Assembly (NCBI RefSeq): GCF_018812025.1
Contig: NC_063053.1
Coordinates: 10,371,623 to 10,435,622 of the forward strand
Direction of reading: 5' to 3'
Source of the DNA: Megalobrama amblycephala
Lineage: Eukaryota; Chordata; Actinopteri; Cypriniformes; Xenocyprididae
Length of the DNA: 64,000 bases
Position numbers and translations under genes: made by a program. Positions 12,490 to 25,728 of the stretch are shown piece after piece. Within the stretch, counting starts at the first letter, position 1, and each line of letters starts with the position of its first letter. The notes beneath the pieces are model-generated. The model had not been told where the DNA came from. It saw only the letters and a program-made list of their open reading frames with translations, and did no database searches.

Positions 12490-14880
12490 CAATCCAGAAT
12501 TTTTTAGAATGTAATTTCCTCTAAGTGCATAGTGCATAAAACACCAAAATCACATGTCATAACCATGCTTGTCTCAGAGTTGCATCTCTGACTGAGGACA
12601 TCAAGCAAATCATGAGATTAAAGAGAGAGCATAGGTCACTCTGTTTTTCTTTGACGCAGGGTCAAGGCCAGCAAGCCTGACCCTGTGTTTGCATTCACCT
12701 TCACCAGCTGTCTAGCTGGATCATCTCACACTCCCTGATGCCTTACAATGGAGCTAGTCAACAGGTTCAACTTAGAGGTCATGACCACACACTCCCAAAC
12801 CTTTCTTTCCTAGCTTGGCCTCAAGCCTTGACCTTCCTTCGCTTTTAGTTGATTAAATAAATTGCATTGTATTGGCTGCATTTAACCCTCATTTATCTAA
12901 AGCATAATTTATTAAAGTAAAGCTATTAAATGATTCAGAGATGTTATTATCAACAGTGGCCCAAAAAGCATTTAGCTTGTCATAGTATGTCAAAAATGTC
13001 CAAATATTTTTGGGGCAATTGTATATGACAAACCCTAATTTTACATCTCTGTATGCATGCATGTTGTAATATTTAGCTTATCAGTTCTTTTTAAAAAATA
13101 TTTTTAAAATATATTTTTTTCTATCTATTTGAATTTTTTTTTTAATTGTTTGAATAAACCATGACTTAAAAACACATCTTGACCCTTTTCCCAAATATGA
13201 AGAAGTCTACAAATTCACATCACTTATAGCTACTATCCCTGCATGACTTTGCGCTTTTCACCTTTAACATACCCATTTAATCACGTAAGATCTTATGAAG
13301 CAGCCCTATTCAAGTAGAACAAAAGCATGGTTAAACAGCTTTGAAATCTTGTTGTTTCAGAAGGTTTACATGCATGATCTTATACATCAATTATGTTGAA
13401 TTACTTGAGAATGAATGTGAATTTCATGTAAACGCCTTTAACATTGTTCTTTTATCATTAAACTGTCTAAGCAAAACCTGACTGACACACCTAGATTTTT
13501 GTGTACCGCAAATTCGCTCTGCATATTTGTGTACGTTTTAACATCAAAACCAGAGAGAAAGAACCTCAAATTCATCTTGCTTCTGACATATAAAACAATC
13601 ATTAAAAGGTTGTTTAATGTAGCAAACTTGGATGAATGTCAATAAAAACCCAACATATGACCACTCTACTGTTAATGAATATATCCTGGGGATTTTACAG
13701 AGGATGATAAAGAAAGGGAAGAGAAGCAAGAATAAAGACAGGAGTATGCTATGAAAAACAAACCTAAAGGAAGATAGACATACAGGACAAAAAAAAAAAA
13801 AAAAAAAAAAATGAAGAAACAGACAGACGGCTGGAGTAGTTGTGAATTTTGGTTATCCACAGGAGGCATATTACTCTGAAGGGTTACTGCTGTTATTAGG
13901 GATCTCATTATGGCTCAAGTCTTCCATGCACAGTCAACACCCACTGGGACTGCAGCCTCCACTGACCTGGACAGCCTTTGAAAGATTTATCCACATGGAT
14001 GACTCTGTGGTTTAAACATGAAAAAATGATCCCTTAGAGGTGATTTTGATACTCATGTTTAAATTAACTCATGCATTTGACCATACAAATCTTGTATGCA
14101 ACATGTAGCACAAATCTGTTTCCTGTAGAACTGTACCACTGGACTATTTGCTGATACTACTGTGTTGTGTTTAGTTTAAAAGTGTGCTTCTAACTGCTCT
14201 TTGTCAATGTCACATCTCTAATACAATGTTAACGTGACAGACAAGTGAAACAGGGTTTTTAATGGGGGATGAGAGATAGAGAGAAACCACAAAGGAACAG
14301 TGGCCATCCAACAGACGGGTGATAATTAAAGCCAGGATGGAGGGAGGGAGAAAAGCAGAGAGGATAGGGGGATGCAAGGCTCTCTGCTTTCTTTTAGTGA
14401 TGAGGTAATCCTCAGTCCAAACACACGGCTGCCCACTGTCATCTGTGTCACAATTCACTGAGCTTTCCCCCTGTTCAACAGATGTCCCCTCTAGCAATGC
14501 TACAAGTCTCTTTCCATTCACTCAGCCTGTAATTTTGTGAATGCACAGAGCATGAAACTTGGTCATTGTCGTACTGCACCGAAGCTTAACAAGACATTTT
14601 CATACAGTTCTGAAAACCTTTTCATACTTAGATGCATTTCGAGAAAGAGGGGTCTGATATAAGGTTTGTATTGAATGTGTTGACAAGCCCCCGCTTTACC
14701 ACCATGATGAGAACGCTTTAGGTGATCTCTCTGAAAACCAACATACATACACATGCTAAACCTGTCAAAGCCTTTCTGTCACGTTTTAAACCTAATAGTT
14801 TAGCCAAACATATCATGAATTCAATATCTTGAGAATGCATCATCCTGTGAATAAAACTGATTGTATTTACCCAAATAAAC
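12490..14880. other. Intergenic, no gene seen
   Basis: Mixed-composition sequence with an A-run at about 13790-13811. A more GC-balanced patch at 12640-12860 could be regulatory, but nothing in it identifies a gene. Confidence 0.45.
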
Positions 14881-14884
14881 ATAC

Positions 14885-15130
14885 ATCTCCAGTCAAAAGC
14901 TTGGACACACCTACTCATTTACATTTATGCATTTGAAAGTCTACATTAAATCCTCTTATGCATTATTCAAACCTATGCCTTTTAGCATTGCTAGCATCAT
15001 GTACTAACCATTTTTCACATAAAGTAATAGTAAAGTCATCAAAACTATGAAATAATTTTGAAATAGTTTCTGAAGGATCATGTGACACTGAAGACTGGAG
15101 TAATGATGCTGAAAAATCAGCTTTGCACAA

Positions 15131-15182
<52 letters not shown>
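14885..15182. repeat. Decayed dispersed repeat plus (AT)n
   Basis: CAGTCAAAAGCTTGGACACACC resembles the terminus of a dispersed fish element family. The words GGATCATGTGACACTGAAG and GGAGTAATGATGCTGAAAA recur in direct or inverted form at 20.73 and 62.69 kb. It ends in an AT run at 15134-15182. Confidence 0.5.
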
Positions 15183-15185
<3 letters not shown>

Positions 15186-15915
15186 ATTTATAAAACCATG
15201 ATCATGAAACATAATTTCAGTCAAGTGTGTTCAAGCTTCTGTCTGTTCAATGTAACGTAATCATTGTAGAAATCTGACCACAGAGTGCTCATTTCCTTAC
15301 TACACAGACGCACACTTCTAATAACCAGTGAGACCTGCTCGTCAGGCTGGTGTCCTGACTCCATTCACATTCATGAGTTCAGGGGTTCCTGTCCCTGCCA
15401 GCGTCCATTCATATGTACAGTAACCAGAAGGACAAAGGGTACGACCGCCCCTCCCCCCGAGTGTGTGTTTGTGTGTGGGATTGTGTGTATGCTAGAGAAT
15501 GGGGGCTGAGGTTAGGGAGACACTGACAAAACAAGAAAGGACACTGTGAGAAAAATGTTACTACAAGATTTAAATATGAGGTCTGTGTTTGTGTATGAAG
15601 AGCAATAATGGTAAATGCAACTAAATTCTCTCAGGCTCTTATAGGAATGATTCAGGTACAAGTTAAGATCTACTGACAGCATTTGATCAATTCACAGATA
15701 AACTGCCTCTTTCAAAGCAAAAATCAAGGCTATATTATGGTACAATGGAAGTTAACAGGGATCAGCATTATAGTGGGGTTTAAAAGCAGAAATGTGAAGT
15801 TTATTATTTGAGCTGCAAAGTTGTATAAATTTCTTAGAGGTGTGGCTACTTTTGTAAGTGGATGAACTTCTGGTTATGCTTTACTTTTGTTTTAGCCATG
15901 TAAAGTATTTTATTT
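15183..15915. other. Intergenic, nothing recognised
   Basis: No supported feature. A GC-richer stretch at 15420-15490 contains a short GT-rich tract. Confidence 0.4.
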
Positions 15916-15919
15916 CAAA

Positions 15920-16480
15920 ACTCTCCCTGTCCACATTAGCATTTTTTAAATGTTTTTTTCCAAAAGTTGCTCACCCACACTGAAACATCTGAAAATGCTT
16001 AATGCGTATGTGTAAAACATAATAAAAGCTCACGAGAGAGAGAAACACATCATAAAATTCTAACGTTATTCTTCTTGCACAATTGTTTTATTAGCAAACT
16101 ACCCACCACTCACTAATACGTCCACGTTGCATTCAAAATCATGTAAAAGAAATTGCGAGTAAATTTTCTGTCAACTTTGCAGGAATGCAATATGAAGATT
16201 CTACAAATGAATATTTCTCTTTAGCAACACTATGAAAGTAAATAGAAGGTACAACAATGCCGGTAAAACCATAGATATCTATGGGTACGGTATGTGTCAC
16301 ATGACTAATCATGTGCCATCGTATTCGAATACCTCCAATTTCACAGTTCACACTACAATGTGAAAATGTCGTTTTAAAAAGCTCTGTCTCCGTTGACAAA
16401 AACAATGTATCAGTGTGGATGGAAGGTCAAAATGGAGAGAAGAAGATGCGTTTTCAAATGAAACGTATTAGTGTTAGACC
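15920..16480. mobile_element. Possible decayed DNA transposon
   Basis: The left side has CTGTCCACATTAGCATTTTT and CACACTGAAAC. The right side has, inverted, CATCCACACTGAT and similar words, suggesting the two halves of a degenerate inverted-repeat element. The ends are not sharp and no transposase is present. Confidence 0.35.
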
Positions 16481-17574
16481 TAAGACTATAAAGAACCTTT
16501 TGTGAAGTGGAAAGATTGCAATCAATAAATCACCTTTATTTTTAAGAGTGTAGTATAGTCTCAAAACACATTTAACGTTTAATCATAATTTCTACACTTT
16601 TGAAACTGTGAATATTTCAGTGTTCATTGTGGCCCTGTACATACATTGTAAGTGCCTTACTGTAAAAACTGTGGGTTGACGCAACATTATTTTCTTTGGT
16701 AATCATTACGCCACAAATGCAGGGAATAAAGTTCACAGTGTTGCACACGGAACACAAACACATCCATATCAGCAGTAACTCTCACCAACAGGGTATTGTT
16801 AAATTAAAGATGCAATATTTATGTGCATGAATGGAAGTGTGTTGTCTTCCTCTTTGCTTGCCTGTAACTGTGGCGTTTAATAGCGAGGAAGTTGAGTATT
16901 ATGTCAGAGTACATCCTCCGTTGTCAACAGCTCCAGACAGGTGGTGTTCTCCCCCCGACAGCAGTCGTCCAAGGCTCCTAACCCTCTTACTGCCCTGGAA
17001 GGAGCTCCAAACAACCTCCAGATGTTTCTCCACCACTTCCTTTAAGCCTTTTAAGAATAACAGGAAATGGATTAACTAACCAGCTCTATTCTCATGCCAA
17101 TGTTCAGTAGTGGTCAGATTACTTCCCAGGATCACCCATAATCCCAGCTCACTGTCTAGTCAGGAATCCATATATGTAACATATATAATAATAAATGTAA
17201 TACTGTCCCAATTTTCTAGTTAAGCTCACAAATAAAAAAACTACAAGATACAAGATTGGTGTGCATTGCATTTTTCCATTTAAACACATGATGTGCTTAA
17301 ACTAAAACTTCAAAATGTCTTAAATTTTATGTTACATGTTGTTTTATGTTTACTTTTGTTCAAAATTTTGGAGTCAATTTAATACTCTCAGCAAGGTTGC
17401 ACTAAATAGATCAAAAGCAACAGTAAAGACATGCTGTTCTTATGAATTTATTCATCAAAGAATCCTGAAAACTAACTCAGAGAGACTGTAACTGAACTCA
17501 AGACATGGATTAGAAGCCACAAAACTCCAATTGTCATATCATGGGGTCTTGAAATAACTACATATTTACATTTT
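16481..17574. other. Intergenic, no gene seen
   Basis: No coding signal was found. It contains short matches around 17400-17465 (TTCATCAAAGAATCCTGAAAA) to the dispersed family also present at 20.5-20.9 kb. Confidence 0.4.
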
Positions 17575-18295
17575 CTTAAGAGAATGTGATTAGTGCCAAT
17601 GCACTAATCACAAACCATCTCGAGATTAAAGTTGTTAAATTTCGAGAAAAAACTCATTACATTTTGAGAAAAAGGTCGAGATAAAATGTTGAGAATAAAC
17701 TCATTAAATTACGAGAAAAAAGTAATTAAATTTCGAGAAAAAAGTCGAGATAAAATGTTGAGAATAAAGTCATTAAATTACGAGAAAAAGTCGTTAAATT
17801 TCGAGAAAAAAGTCGAGATAAAATGTTGAGAATAAAGTCATTAAATTACGAGAAAAAAGTCGTTAAATTACGAGAACAAATTCATTAAATTATGAGAAAA
17901 ATGTCGTTAAATTTCGAGAAAAAAAGTTGAGATAAAATGTTGAGAATAACCTCATTAAATTATGAGGAAAAAAGTCGTTAAATTTCGAGAAAAAAGTCGA
18001 GATAAAATGTTGAGAATAAACTCATTAAATTATGAGAAAAAAGTCGCTAAATTACAAGAACAAATTCTTTAAATTACGAATTTGTTCTCATAATTTAATG
18101 ACTTTTTTCTCGTAATTTATTGACTTTTTTCTCATAATTTAACAAATTTGTTCTCGAAATCTAACGACTTTTTTCTCGTAATTTAATGACTTTATTCTCA
18201 ACATTTTATCTCGACTTTTTTCTCGAAATTTAACGACTTTAATCTCGAGATGCTTTTATTTTTTTATTATTGCTTGGCCCTAATCCTCTTCCGTA
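17575..18295. mobile_element. Foldback element with internal tandem repeats (type I), copy 1
   Basis: A long inverted repeat. The left arm begins near TCTCGAGATTAAAG (about 17619) and the right arm returns as CTTTAATCTCGAGA (about 18250). Each arm is built from 20-22-nt units such as GTCGTTAAATTTCGAGAAAA in a roughly 70-bp period. The right terminus (TAATCCTCTTCCGTA at 18281-18295) matches the ends of the copies at 27.7 and 51.3 kb. The left terminus is recognisable but diverged (GATTAGTGCCAA). No protein is encoded. Confidence 0.8.
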
Positions 18296-18299
18296 TGTT

Positions 18300-20500
18300 T
18301 TAGTCCTTAACCTTTAGTATGTGCAATAATAATAGTAATTCTTGCCTTGAGTTCAGAAAGCCTTTTCCACTGCTGTTGTGGGAAACCGAAAAAGGCTCGT
18401 CTCCTAGTGTTAAAATGAGGTTCATGTGCTGGTGTTGACCACATCAAAGACCCTGCAGAAGAACAGATGGTCTTTCCTGTCCTCCAAACCACCTAAGGTC
18501 TCAAGGTAACAGAATACTCAGAGGAAATAAAGGATATGCCTCAGAGAGCTGTGGTTTAACCAAATCATTCTGCTCCACACCGGTTGATGAATTCAAACCA
18601 CGTCTCTGAGGTAACATTGGGAATTGAAGAGGAACAATTAGGATTTCCTCCCAAGCTTCAATCAGGATTTCCTCTGAAACTTCCTACCACTAATGAATGT
18701 GCCACAGAAGTAGCAATTCTTCTGAAAAAGATAAAACAGTTCAGGTTAGGTTGTTGCTCTGCCAGGAGTGATAACTAAGGAGATTTTTTTGTTTTTGTTT
18801 TTAAAAGCATCTTAAAAGCCATGCCTGACAAAGAGAGACACTGTTTTTATTGGAGCCTCAACACTCCTGGTTACATCCATAACACTTCAGCAGACAATAA
18901 GCCCAGACTCAGCAGGAGGTGTCTTTTCATCTCTCTTGAGGAGAACTGCCTCAGTCAGACACCTCTCTCCTCCCTTCCTGTATCTCCTCCTGCACGTGTG
19001 AGAGCGTTTGCCCGGGCAGAAGTCATAAAACCATTGGAAGTGCTGTTATGATGACTGCATGAAAGACAACTCAAGTCCTAAAGGACGTTGGAGCTTGTCA
19101 CCTATGAATGACACTTTTCTAGTAAAAATAAAGTGTCTGAATTAAATTTTGACATATTTTATTTGATTGCGTTCTCTGTGTCAGTCCAAAAAACCTTTCA
19201 CAAGATAATGTGAATTTGGAACAACAGCAAAGGTAATAGGATAATGCACAGTCAGTCAGTCATTATCACAAAATAAAATAATACAAGACCCCTGCACCTG
19301 TCTTAGGGTCTTTATCGCCCTGTTTGGGTTTAATTTGAGGGTTAATGACTGATAACATTATATCACTTACACAGCTACTTATAAAAAAAAAAAAATTTGC
19401 TTTTATAAAATAATTATATAATTAAATTTTTTATTTTATGAGAGGAGGGCAGGGGGACAAAAGAGACATGAAAGGCACAGGTAGAAAATTATAGGGTTTA
19501 GTGTCGTTATACAAAAATATTTGGCTGCAGAATGCTGCAATTATCCAATCAGATTTAAGCATTCATTAGAGCCATGTCAGCAGTGTAATCATCCTCTTTC
19601 TTGATGTTTATAAATTATATATGCCTATTATAATACAACAGAAAACATGTCTAAAGTAAGCCGTGACTAGCTGGTACTGCGCTCCACAGGTAATATACCT
19701 TCAGGTTAGATGCCATGAATGAAAAATAGGCTGTGAGAGATAGACTTACAGTCTTTACAACGGAAAGCACTGTGAAAAGGTCCTAGATCACAATGTAACA
19801 AATTTTTAAAACTGTTTTATAGATTTTTTTGTCTATTTTTTTTTTCAGAAATATGTTTCGTCAGCTGAACAATCGGTATGTTGTTAACCTGACTGAGTTC
19901 GGGGATGGATAGTACGGACATATCTCTACAAATGCCAAGGAACCCTTATTTTTGCCCCTTTCGATGGAACATTAACACTCAATATCTTATCGCTGGTGTC
20001 TGATGAATAAACGTGAGAGAGCAAATCTTAATTAACATGCATTCTAGACAAGATGTTGAGAGTTTCATATGCCAGTGAGGTGAACAACCGATACCAGGAA
20101 TCTTATCATTCTTGATCATCTGCCCAGGTTGAGAAACCAGGCTACTCGAAGACCTTAAGCAATTACTGATAAGCCTCATAATTACCCACACATTATATTT
20201 TGTGTTTATACAGATACCACCAGGCGTACTTGTAAAGGATGCCAAAGTGACAAGATCATAAAATGATGTGCAATTTACTGGTATAGTGCGCAGTGCTGTT
20301 CAGCATAAAATACAATGTACGTGACAAACATGAGGCCAATAAAACACAATAGATACATACACTGGGTGTAAAGAAGCACATTTATAAACACAATTATTAA
20401 ATACAAATGTAGACATGGACATATTTAATTTAAATTGAATGATGTGACATTTTACTGTTATCGTCTAAAATTAATGCTTTTATTCATCAAGGACAATTGA
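18300..20500. other. Intergenic, no gene seen
   Basis: Short frames only (for example 18821-19051 on +), without splice context or a recognisable domain. The sequence at 18310-19050 is of higher complexity than its surroundings and would be the part to test for conserved non-coding elements. Confidence 0.45.
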
Positions 20501-20653
20501 ATTGAATTATTCATCAAGTAAATTGATCAAAAGTGACAGTAAACACTATTCTATTTCAAATAAATGCTGTTCTTTTAAATGTTCTATTCATCAAAGAATC
20601 CTGAAAAAAATATTAAGAATATTAAGAATCACACAAAAAATATTAAGCAGCAC

Positions 20654-20730
<77 letters not shown>

Positions 20731-20930
20731 GTTTCTTCTGAAAGATCATGAAGATTGGAGTAATGATGCTGAAAATTCAGCTTTGTTATCACAGGAATAA
20801 ATTACATTTTAAAATATATTAAAATTGAAAATTGATATTTAAAATTGTAATAATATTTCACAATATTTTTGATCAAAAACTGCAGCCTTGGTGAGCATAG
20901 CAGAATTCTTTCAATTAAAAAAAATATTAT
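20500..20930. repeat. Dispersed cyprinid repeat interrupted by (AAT)n
   Basis: The words CATCAAAGAATCCTGAAAA, GGAGTAATGATGCTGAAAA and CAGCCTTGGTGAGCA mark a dispersed element also seen inverted at 62.5-62.9 kb. An AAT trinucleotide run at 20657-20729 interrupts it. Confidence 0.6.
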
Positions 20931-20967
20931 ATGAATGTAATATGTAAAACATATGTATATAAGTATG

Positions 20968-20968
<1 letters not shown>

Positions 20969-21028
<60 letters not shown>
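20969..21028. repeat. (TA)n microsatellite
   Basis: A dinucleotide run of about 60 bp. Confidence 0.95.
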
Positions 21029-21032
<4 letters not shown>

Positions 21033-21917
21033 TATATATTATCATACTTTCTTTTGTTTATTTGGACACCCTTTATGGAGTTTAGGATTTTAAGGGTTAA
21101 AAAACATACACACAGCAAAAACAAAACTTTATCCTTATCAATGATGAAATCAAACTTATGCCATCCTCACAAGCTGTCAGAGCAAATACTGTTTCAGTGG
21201 CGCTGACCTTTAATTTGTTTACCGTCTCGGTTTGAGATGAATCTGAGTTCTCCTCCCACTCCTTCAGACACCACTGAGCATCATTACTCTGTTTACTCGA
21301 AAAAAAGCACATTCTATTTATCACCTTCAAGAAATAAGTGAACCAAAACAGCTTCATTGCTCAAACTTTAGGGAATATCCAATTAAATTTTATACCTAGT
21401 GTTCAGTGTTTAGTGCTTGTTATAGAGGAAAACATCATCTCCTCTGGGTCACAGGTCTCTCTCTAGAATTGTTTTTCAGCGTCTCACTGGAGGAGTGCAG
21501 CATGAGTGGGCATCTTCTTACCAAAATTGGGACATGTTGGTACATGCCCTGATTTTGGGCTCTTGTTCACTTTAGGATCCCACTTCTGTCATAACCTCAT
21601 CTCCCCAAAACAGAAGCACTGTGAAAGAGTGAAAAAGGAAAGGCTGCTGCTCATCCTGTTAACAATCATCCTGACATGTCTTTTCTATAATTGATTAAAT
21701 TACATATTTTCCCCTGTTAATTGTAGATGACAGTTGGACATGTCATGGTTGACAAACAAATTATATTGTGCTAATGTGAGCTTGTTAATGATGTCACTTC
21801 CTCTTCAATATGTCATTTAAAGTGACAGTTCACTATTGTTAAATAAGTGGTGTGACAGGGAAATCAATAAATTCAAGAATCTAATTATTTTTATATAAAT
21901 TATATTTATCTTGCAAA

Positions 21918-21951
<34 letters not shown>

Positions 21952-23891
21952 TAGGCAAAATATTTGTGTTTCTATACTGTTTTTAAGAAATATTTTAAAT
22001 AGAATTTCTATGACTGATTATACAGAAGTGCATAGTCTTATATTTTACACCATATGTTTTATTTCAATAAGTTTATAGTTAATTTTGAATTAATACATTA
22101 TTTAAGCTTGCAAAAAAACGTATCAGTTGTGATCAAAAGTGATGTGGCCTCAGAAAATTGACATTTTCACACTTTATTTAAATACTATAAAATATTTGTT
22201 AAAGATTAAGTAAGTATTTTGTATAGTTGTGTTTGGAGTCAACAGTTTTATTTGTGATAACACAAAGAAATTTGTGGATTTGCCAAATTGTGGATCTACA
22301 AAGGGTTATTAACAGAACAGTCATTGTAAGAGTAGGTTTATCACTGGAAACTGTATTGCACTTTGTCTACTCTTTAAACAGCATTATGATAAAAATGGAA
22401 CACTATGGCAACAGCTTTCTTATCTGTACACTGTGTTTCTGGTCATCAAGTTTGAAATGTTGACTACAAACAGGGTGGTTTTTCAGATTTTTTATCACGG
22501 CGTTCTCTCCACATTTACGAATTTTTGCTACCTTTAGCTACTGCCAACAACGCGCTGGATCCTTCATTGGAAACTGAAAGTAACACTCCCGCTAAATGTT
22601 AACTCTTTGAATTCTTGCACCTGGGAACAATACAAGTTGACACCATTATGACTAAAAGTTTGCTAAGAAGTATTTCCTACTAAAGCAAGGCAGTATTTGA
22701 CTCTTGTAAGCATATCCATAGTAAACTGGTGGGAGTGGCCTTGGATGACGACATGCACAGTGCATTATGGGTGTTGAAGTTTTCCTACCTATTTGGCAAA
22801 AGGGAAGACAACCGCCTTTTTTCTCTAGTCAGGTAGCAACGATTTCATTTTTTAGCCCTGCCTTTCTACTGTATAAGCAGCCAAGTTTTATTGGAAGCCC
22901 ATTTTGCCAGCGGTGAAGTACCCATATAAGGAATATAATAGTTTATATGTTATCATTGACTCACCTTCATGTAATTCCAAAACTCTATGACTTTCTTTCT
23001 TTTGTGGAAAGAAAAATTCAACACAGCTCTTTTCCATATAACGACAATTAGTTCTTATAGTGACAGTAGATAATGACTGAATGTTAATTTTGGCTAAAAA
23101 CTTTCTTAAAACAAATTGAAAAACTGCAGGTATGATGGGCAGCTCAGAGACCCGCAAGCTTAATGAGTTTATTGTATGTGTTTCTATCCTCCACTATATC
23201 TATTCATCTTTTCTCTTTGTTAATGTCCTTTTGCTCTAAAGTGAGTGTTTGAAGACAGATTGCTAAGTATGCATTTGACTTTTTCATTATGTCCCATAAA
23301 TACCTGAGAAGATAACATTTTGTGGATACTTTGCTCTGGCCATAAAATCCCAAGACATTGCCATTAGCACAGTGTTGACATGAGGCATGCGACAGCTGAT
23401 TGATGGATGTTAAAAGCACGACACACTGCAGCAGTTGCAAAACGAGGACGGCGAGAAAGAGAGACAGAGAGAGTTAAAGACAGACAATCCACACTCTCTT
23501 AGCAGCAGATAAGACTTCTTTGTTCTCTGTTGTCAGTAATACACGTGAAAGACTTTAGAAAGAGCTGCATGGGTGGGAAATTCAAAACATACCGGCAAAT
23601 CTCCCCTCATCCCCTCAAAACAAAACCCTTTTATTAGCATTATGCATAACATCTGCTGCTACACATTAATCCAGCTCAGACGGGCTTCTCTCACAAACCT
23701 TGGTTGTGAATTATATGCGAGTGGTGCTTGCCTGTGCAATCCTAAGGTGCTCTGAGTTGTTGTTAACATGTTGAGAGGTGGTTGCTAGGTGCATGTTTTA
23801 CTGTCTTCCAGGATAAAATTGGAAGTTTGATCATTTAAAGAGTAGCAACCTTTCACACAAGCCACAATTTAAGGTATTGTTCATGTCTAGC
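21029..23891. other. Intergenic, no gene seen
   Basis: Contains an A-run followed by (TA)n at 21915-21953. Other short frames lack homology or splice signals. Part of 22470-22860 looks like decayed repeat DNA, but I cannot name a family. Confidence 0.4.
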
Positions 23892-24031
<140 letters not shown>

Positions 24032-24630
24032 ACTATGCAAAAAATGCATAGAAAAACAAAAAGATCACAGGAAAAAGCATATATTGGCTATAACAACATA
24101 ATCAGTTAATAAACCATTCATTGGTCCTCTCTTGTTTTTGAATGTGTTCATGTTCACACAATTTGACATGTTTCATTGCTTTATCACAATTAAAACAACT
24201 AACTCCAAAACTTACAAAATCTTTAACATATTAATAATATTTGAATAAGGGGTGAAGATGTCAATTTTCCTAGGCAGGACATCACATTTGGTCACTACTG
24301 TACATGCCAAAGTTTACAACTTAGCAATGGTGGACAGTAACAAAGAAGTTTTTCAAGTATTTGTACTTTATCAGAGTATTTTTATTTTGGGAAATCTTTA
24401 TTTTTACTTCACTCCATTCCAAAGCATAATATCATACATTTTATTACATATGTACCATACATATGTAAATCTGCTGTAAAAGTGTTTAATAAGTAATATA
24501 TGATAAGTTTTGATAATAAAATTAACCAGGTTAGATTATTTGCAGATCAATACATATTAAATGTCAGCACTAATCTTTCTTATTATTGCTGACTAATGAC
24601 TATTATATAATAAACATGCTTCATTGATCA

Positions 24631-25338
24631 GGGGTGTATTCCAGAAAGCAGGGTTAACTTACGGTTGATTAACCCAAACATTGCTTACTCGTGGTATGCT
24701 GGTTCCAAAAATGCGTCCGGGAGTAAGTTCAGCCAACCCAGAGTATGTTCCTGGTTAACACACAAGACATTCTCAACAGAGCGACGAATCTACTTCATTC
24801 TTCCTCTTTTGTAATAGCGATTTACATAACCTACTTGGTGCACATCACCACCTATTGGGTGGTTATGCAATCATTTTTTATTCTTAATATTGTTTGATGC
24901 TAATTATTAAATAAGATATCACATATATGATATGTATTTTATTATAGTAATTATAGCATAGAAAATGTCCTGTTATAAAGGATAAAAAGCAGATCCATGT
25001 GTGAGATGACAATAAAATACATTCATATATTAGAATTGAATAAACAGTTATATATTGTACAATATAACATTGTGTATATAACTGTAACTATATAACAAAT
25101 TTAGATTATACATTAATATAACCATATTGATAATATAACATGCATCTGAATTCCTCTTAAACTAACTAACCCTTTAACCTGCTCCGGAGCAGGTTATGTT
25201 CAGAGAGCAAGTTGCTATGGTTACTTACATACCCTAAAAGTTACCTCCGTTTTTGGAACCGAAAGTTGAGGTTATCCGCTTACTTACTCTTAAACATACC
25301 CAGGTATGTCACATAACCTGCTTTCTGGAATACCCCCC
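24631..25338. mobile_element. Non-autonomous DNA transposon with GGGGTGTATTCCAGAAAGCAGG ends
   Basis: The left end GGGGTGTATTCCAGAAAGCAGG is repeated inverted at the right as CCTGCTTTCTGGAATACCCC. The interior carries a GTTAACTTAC-like segment on the left and CCGGAGCAGGTTA on the right. There is no transposase frame. It may be a PIF/Harbinger-type MITE, but the family is inference. Confidence 0.8.
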
Positions 25339-25360
25339 AGTGCTTTTTACTTTTACTTAA

Positions 25361-25724
25361 AGGTGCTCTAAGCGATGTCACGCGTTTTTAGGCCAAAACA
25401 TTTTTTGTCGCATACAGCAAACATCTCCTCACTATCCGCTAGCTGCCTGTCCCCTGAACACACTGTAAAAAAACGCGGTCTCTGTAGTCGCCACAAGCTC
25501 CGAAAACGGCAATAAAAACAAACTGGTGCTGCCTGGACCACGAATCATAATAAACATGCTCCAGCCAATAACCGACAAGAATGATTTTAAATGCGCGTTC
25601 ATGACTGTTTCAGGAAGCACGGAGGGGAGGAGGAGGAGGAGGAGGAGAGAGGGTCTAGCTAGCCTCTGTTTTGTTTGACAATACTTCGAACGTCAACAGG
25701 AAGTTACTCTGCTCAGGATCGCTT
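25361..25724. mobile_element. TTAA-flanked element with damaged right end
   Basis: It begins AGGTGCTCTAAGCGATG directly after TTAA (25357-25360). The right side ends in GGATCGCTT followed by TTAA (25725-25728). The reverse complement of the left end would predict CGCTTAGAGCACCT there, so about 8 bp of the right inverted repeat appear deleted. Confidence 0.65.
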
Positions 25725-25728
25725 TTAA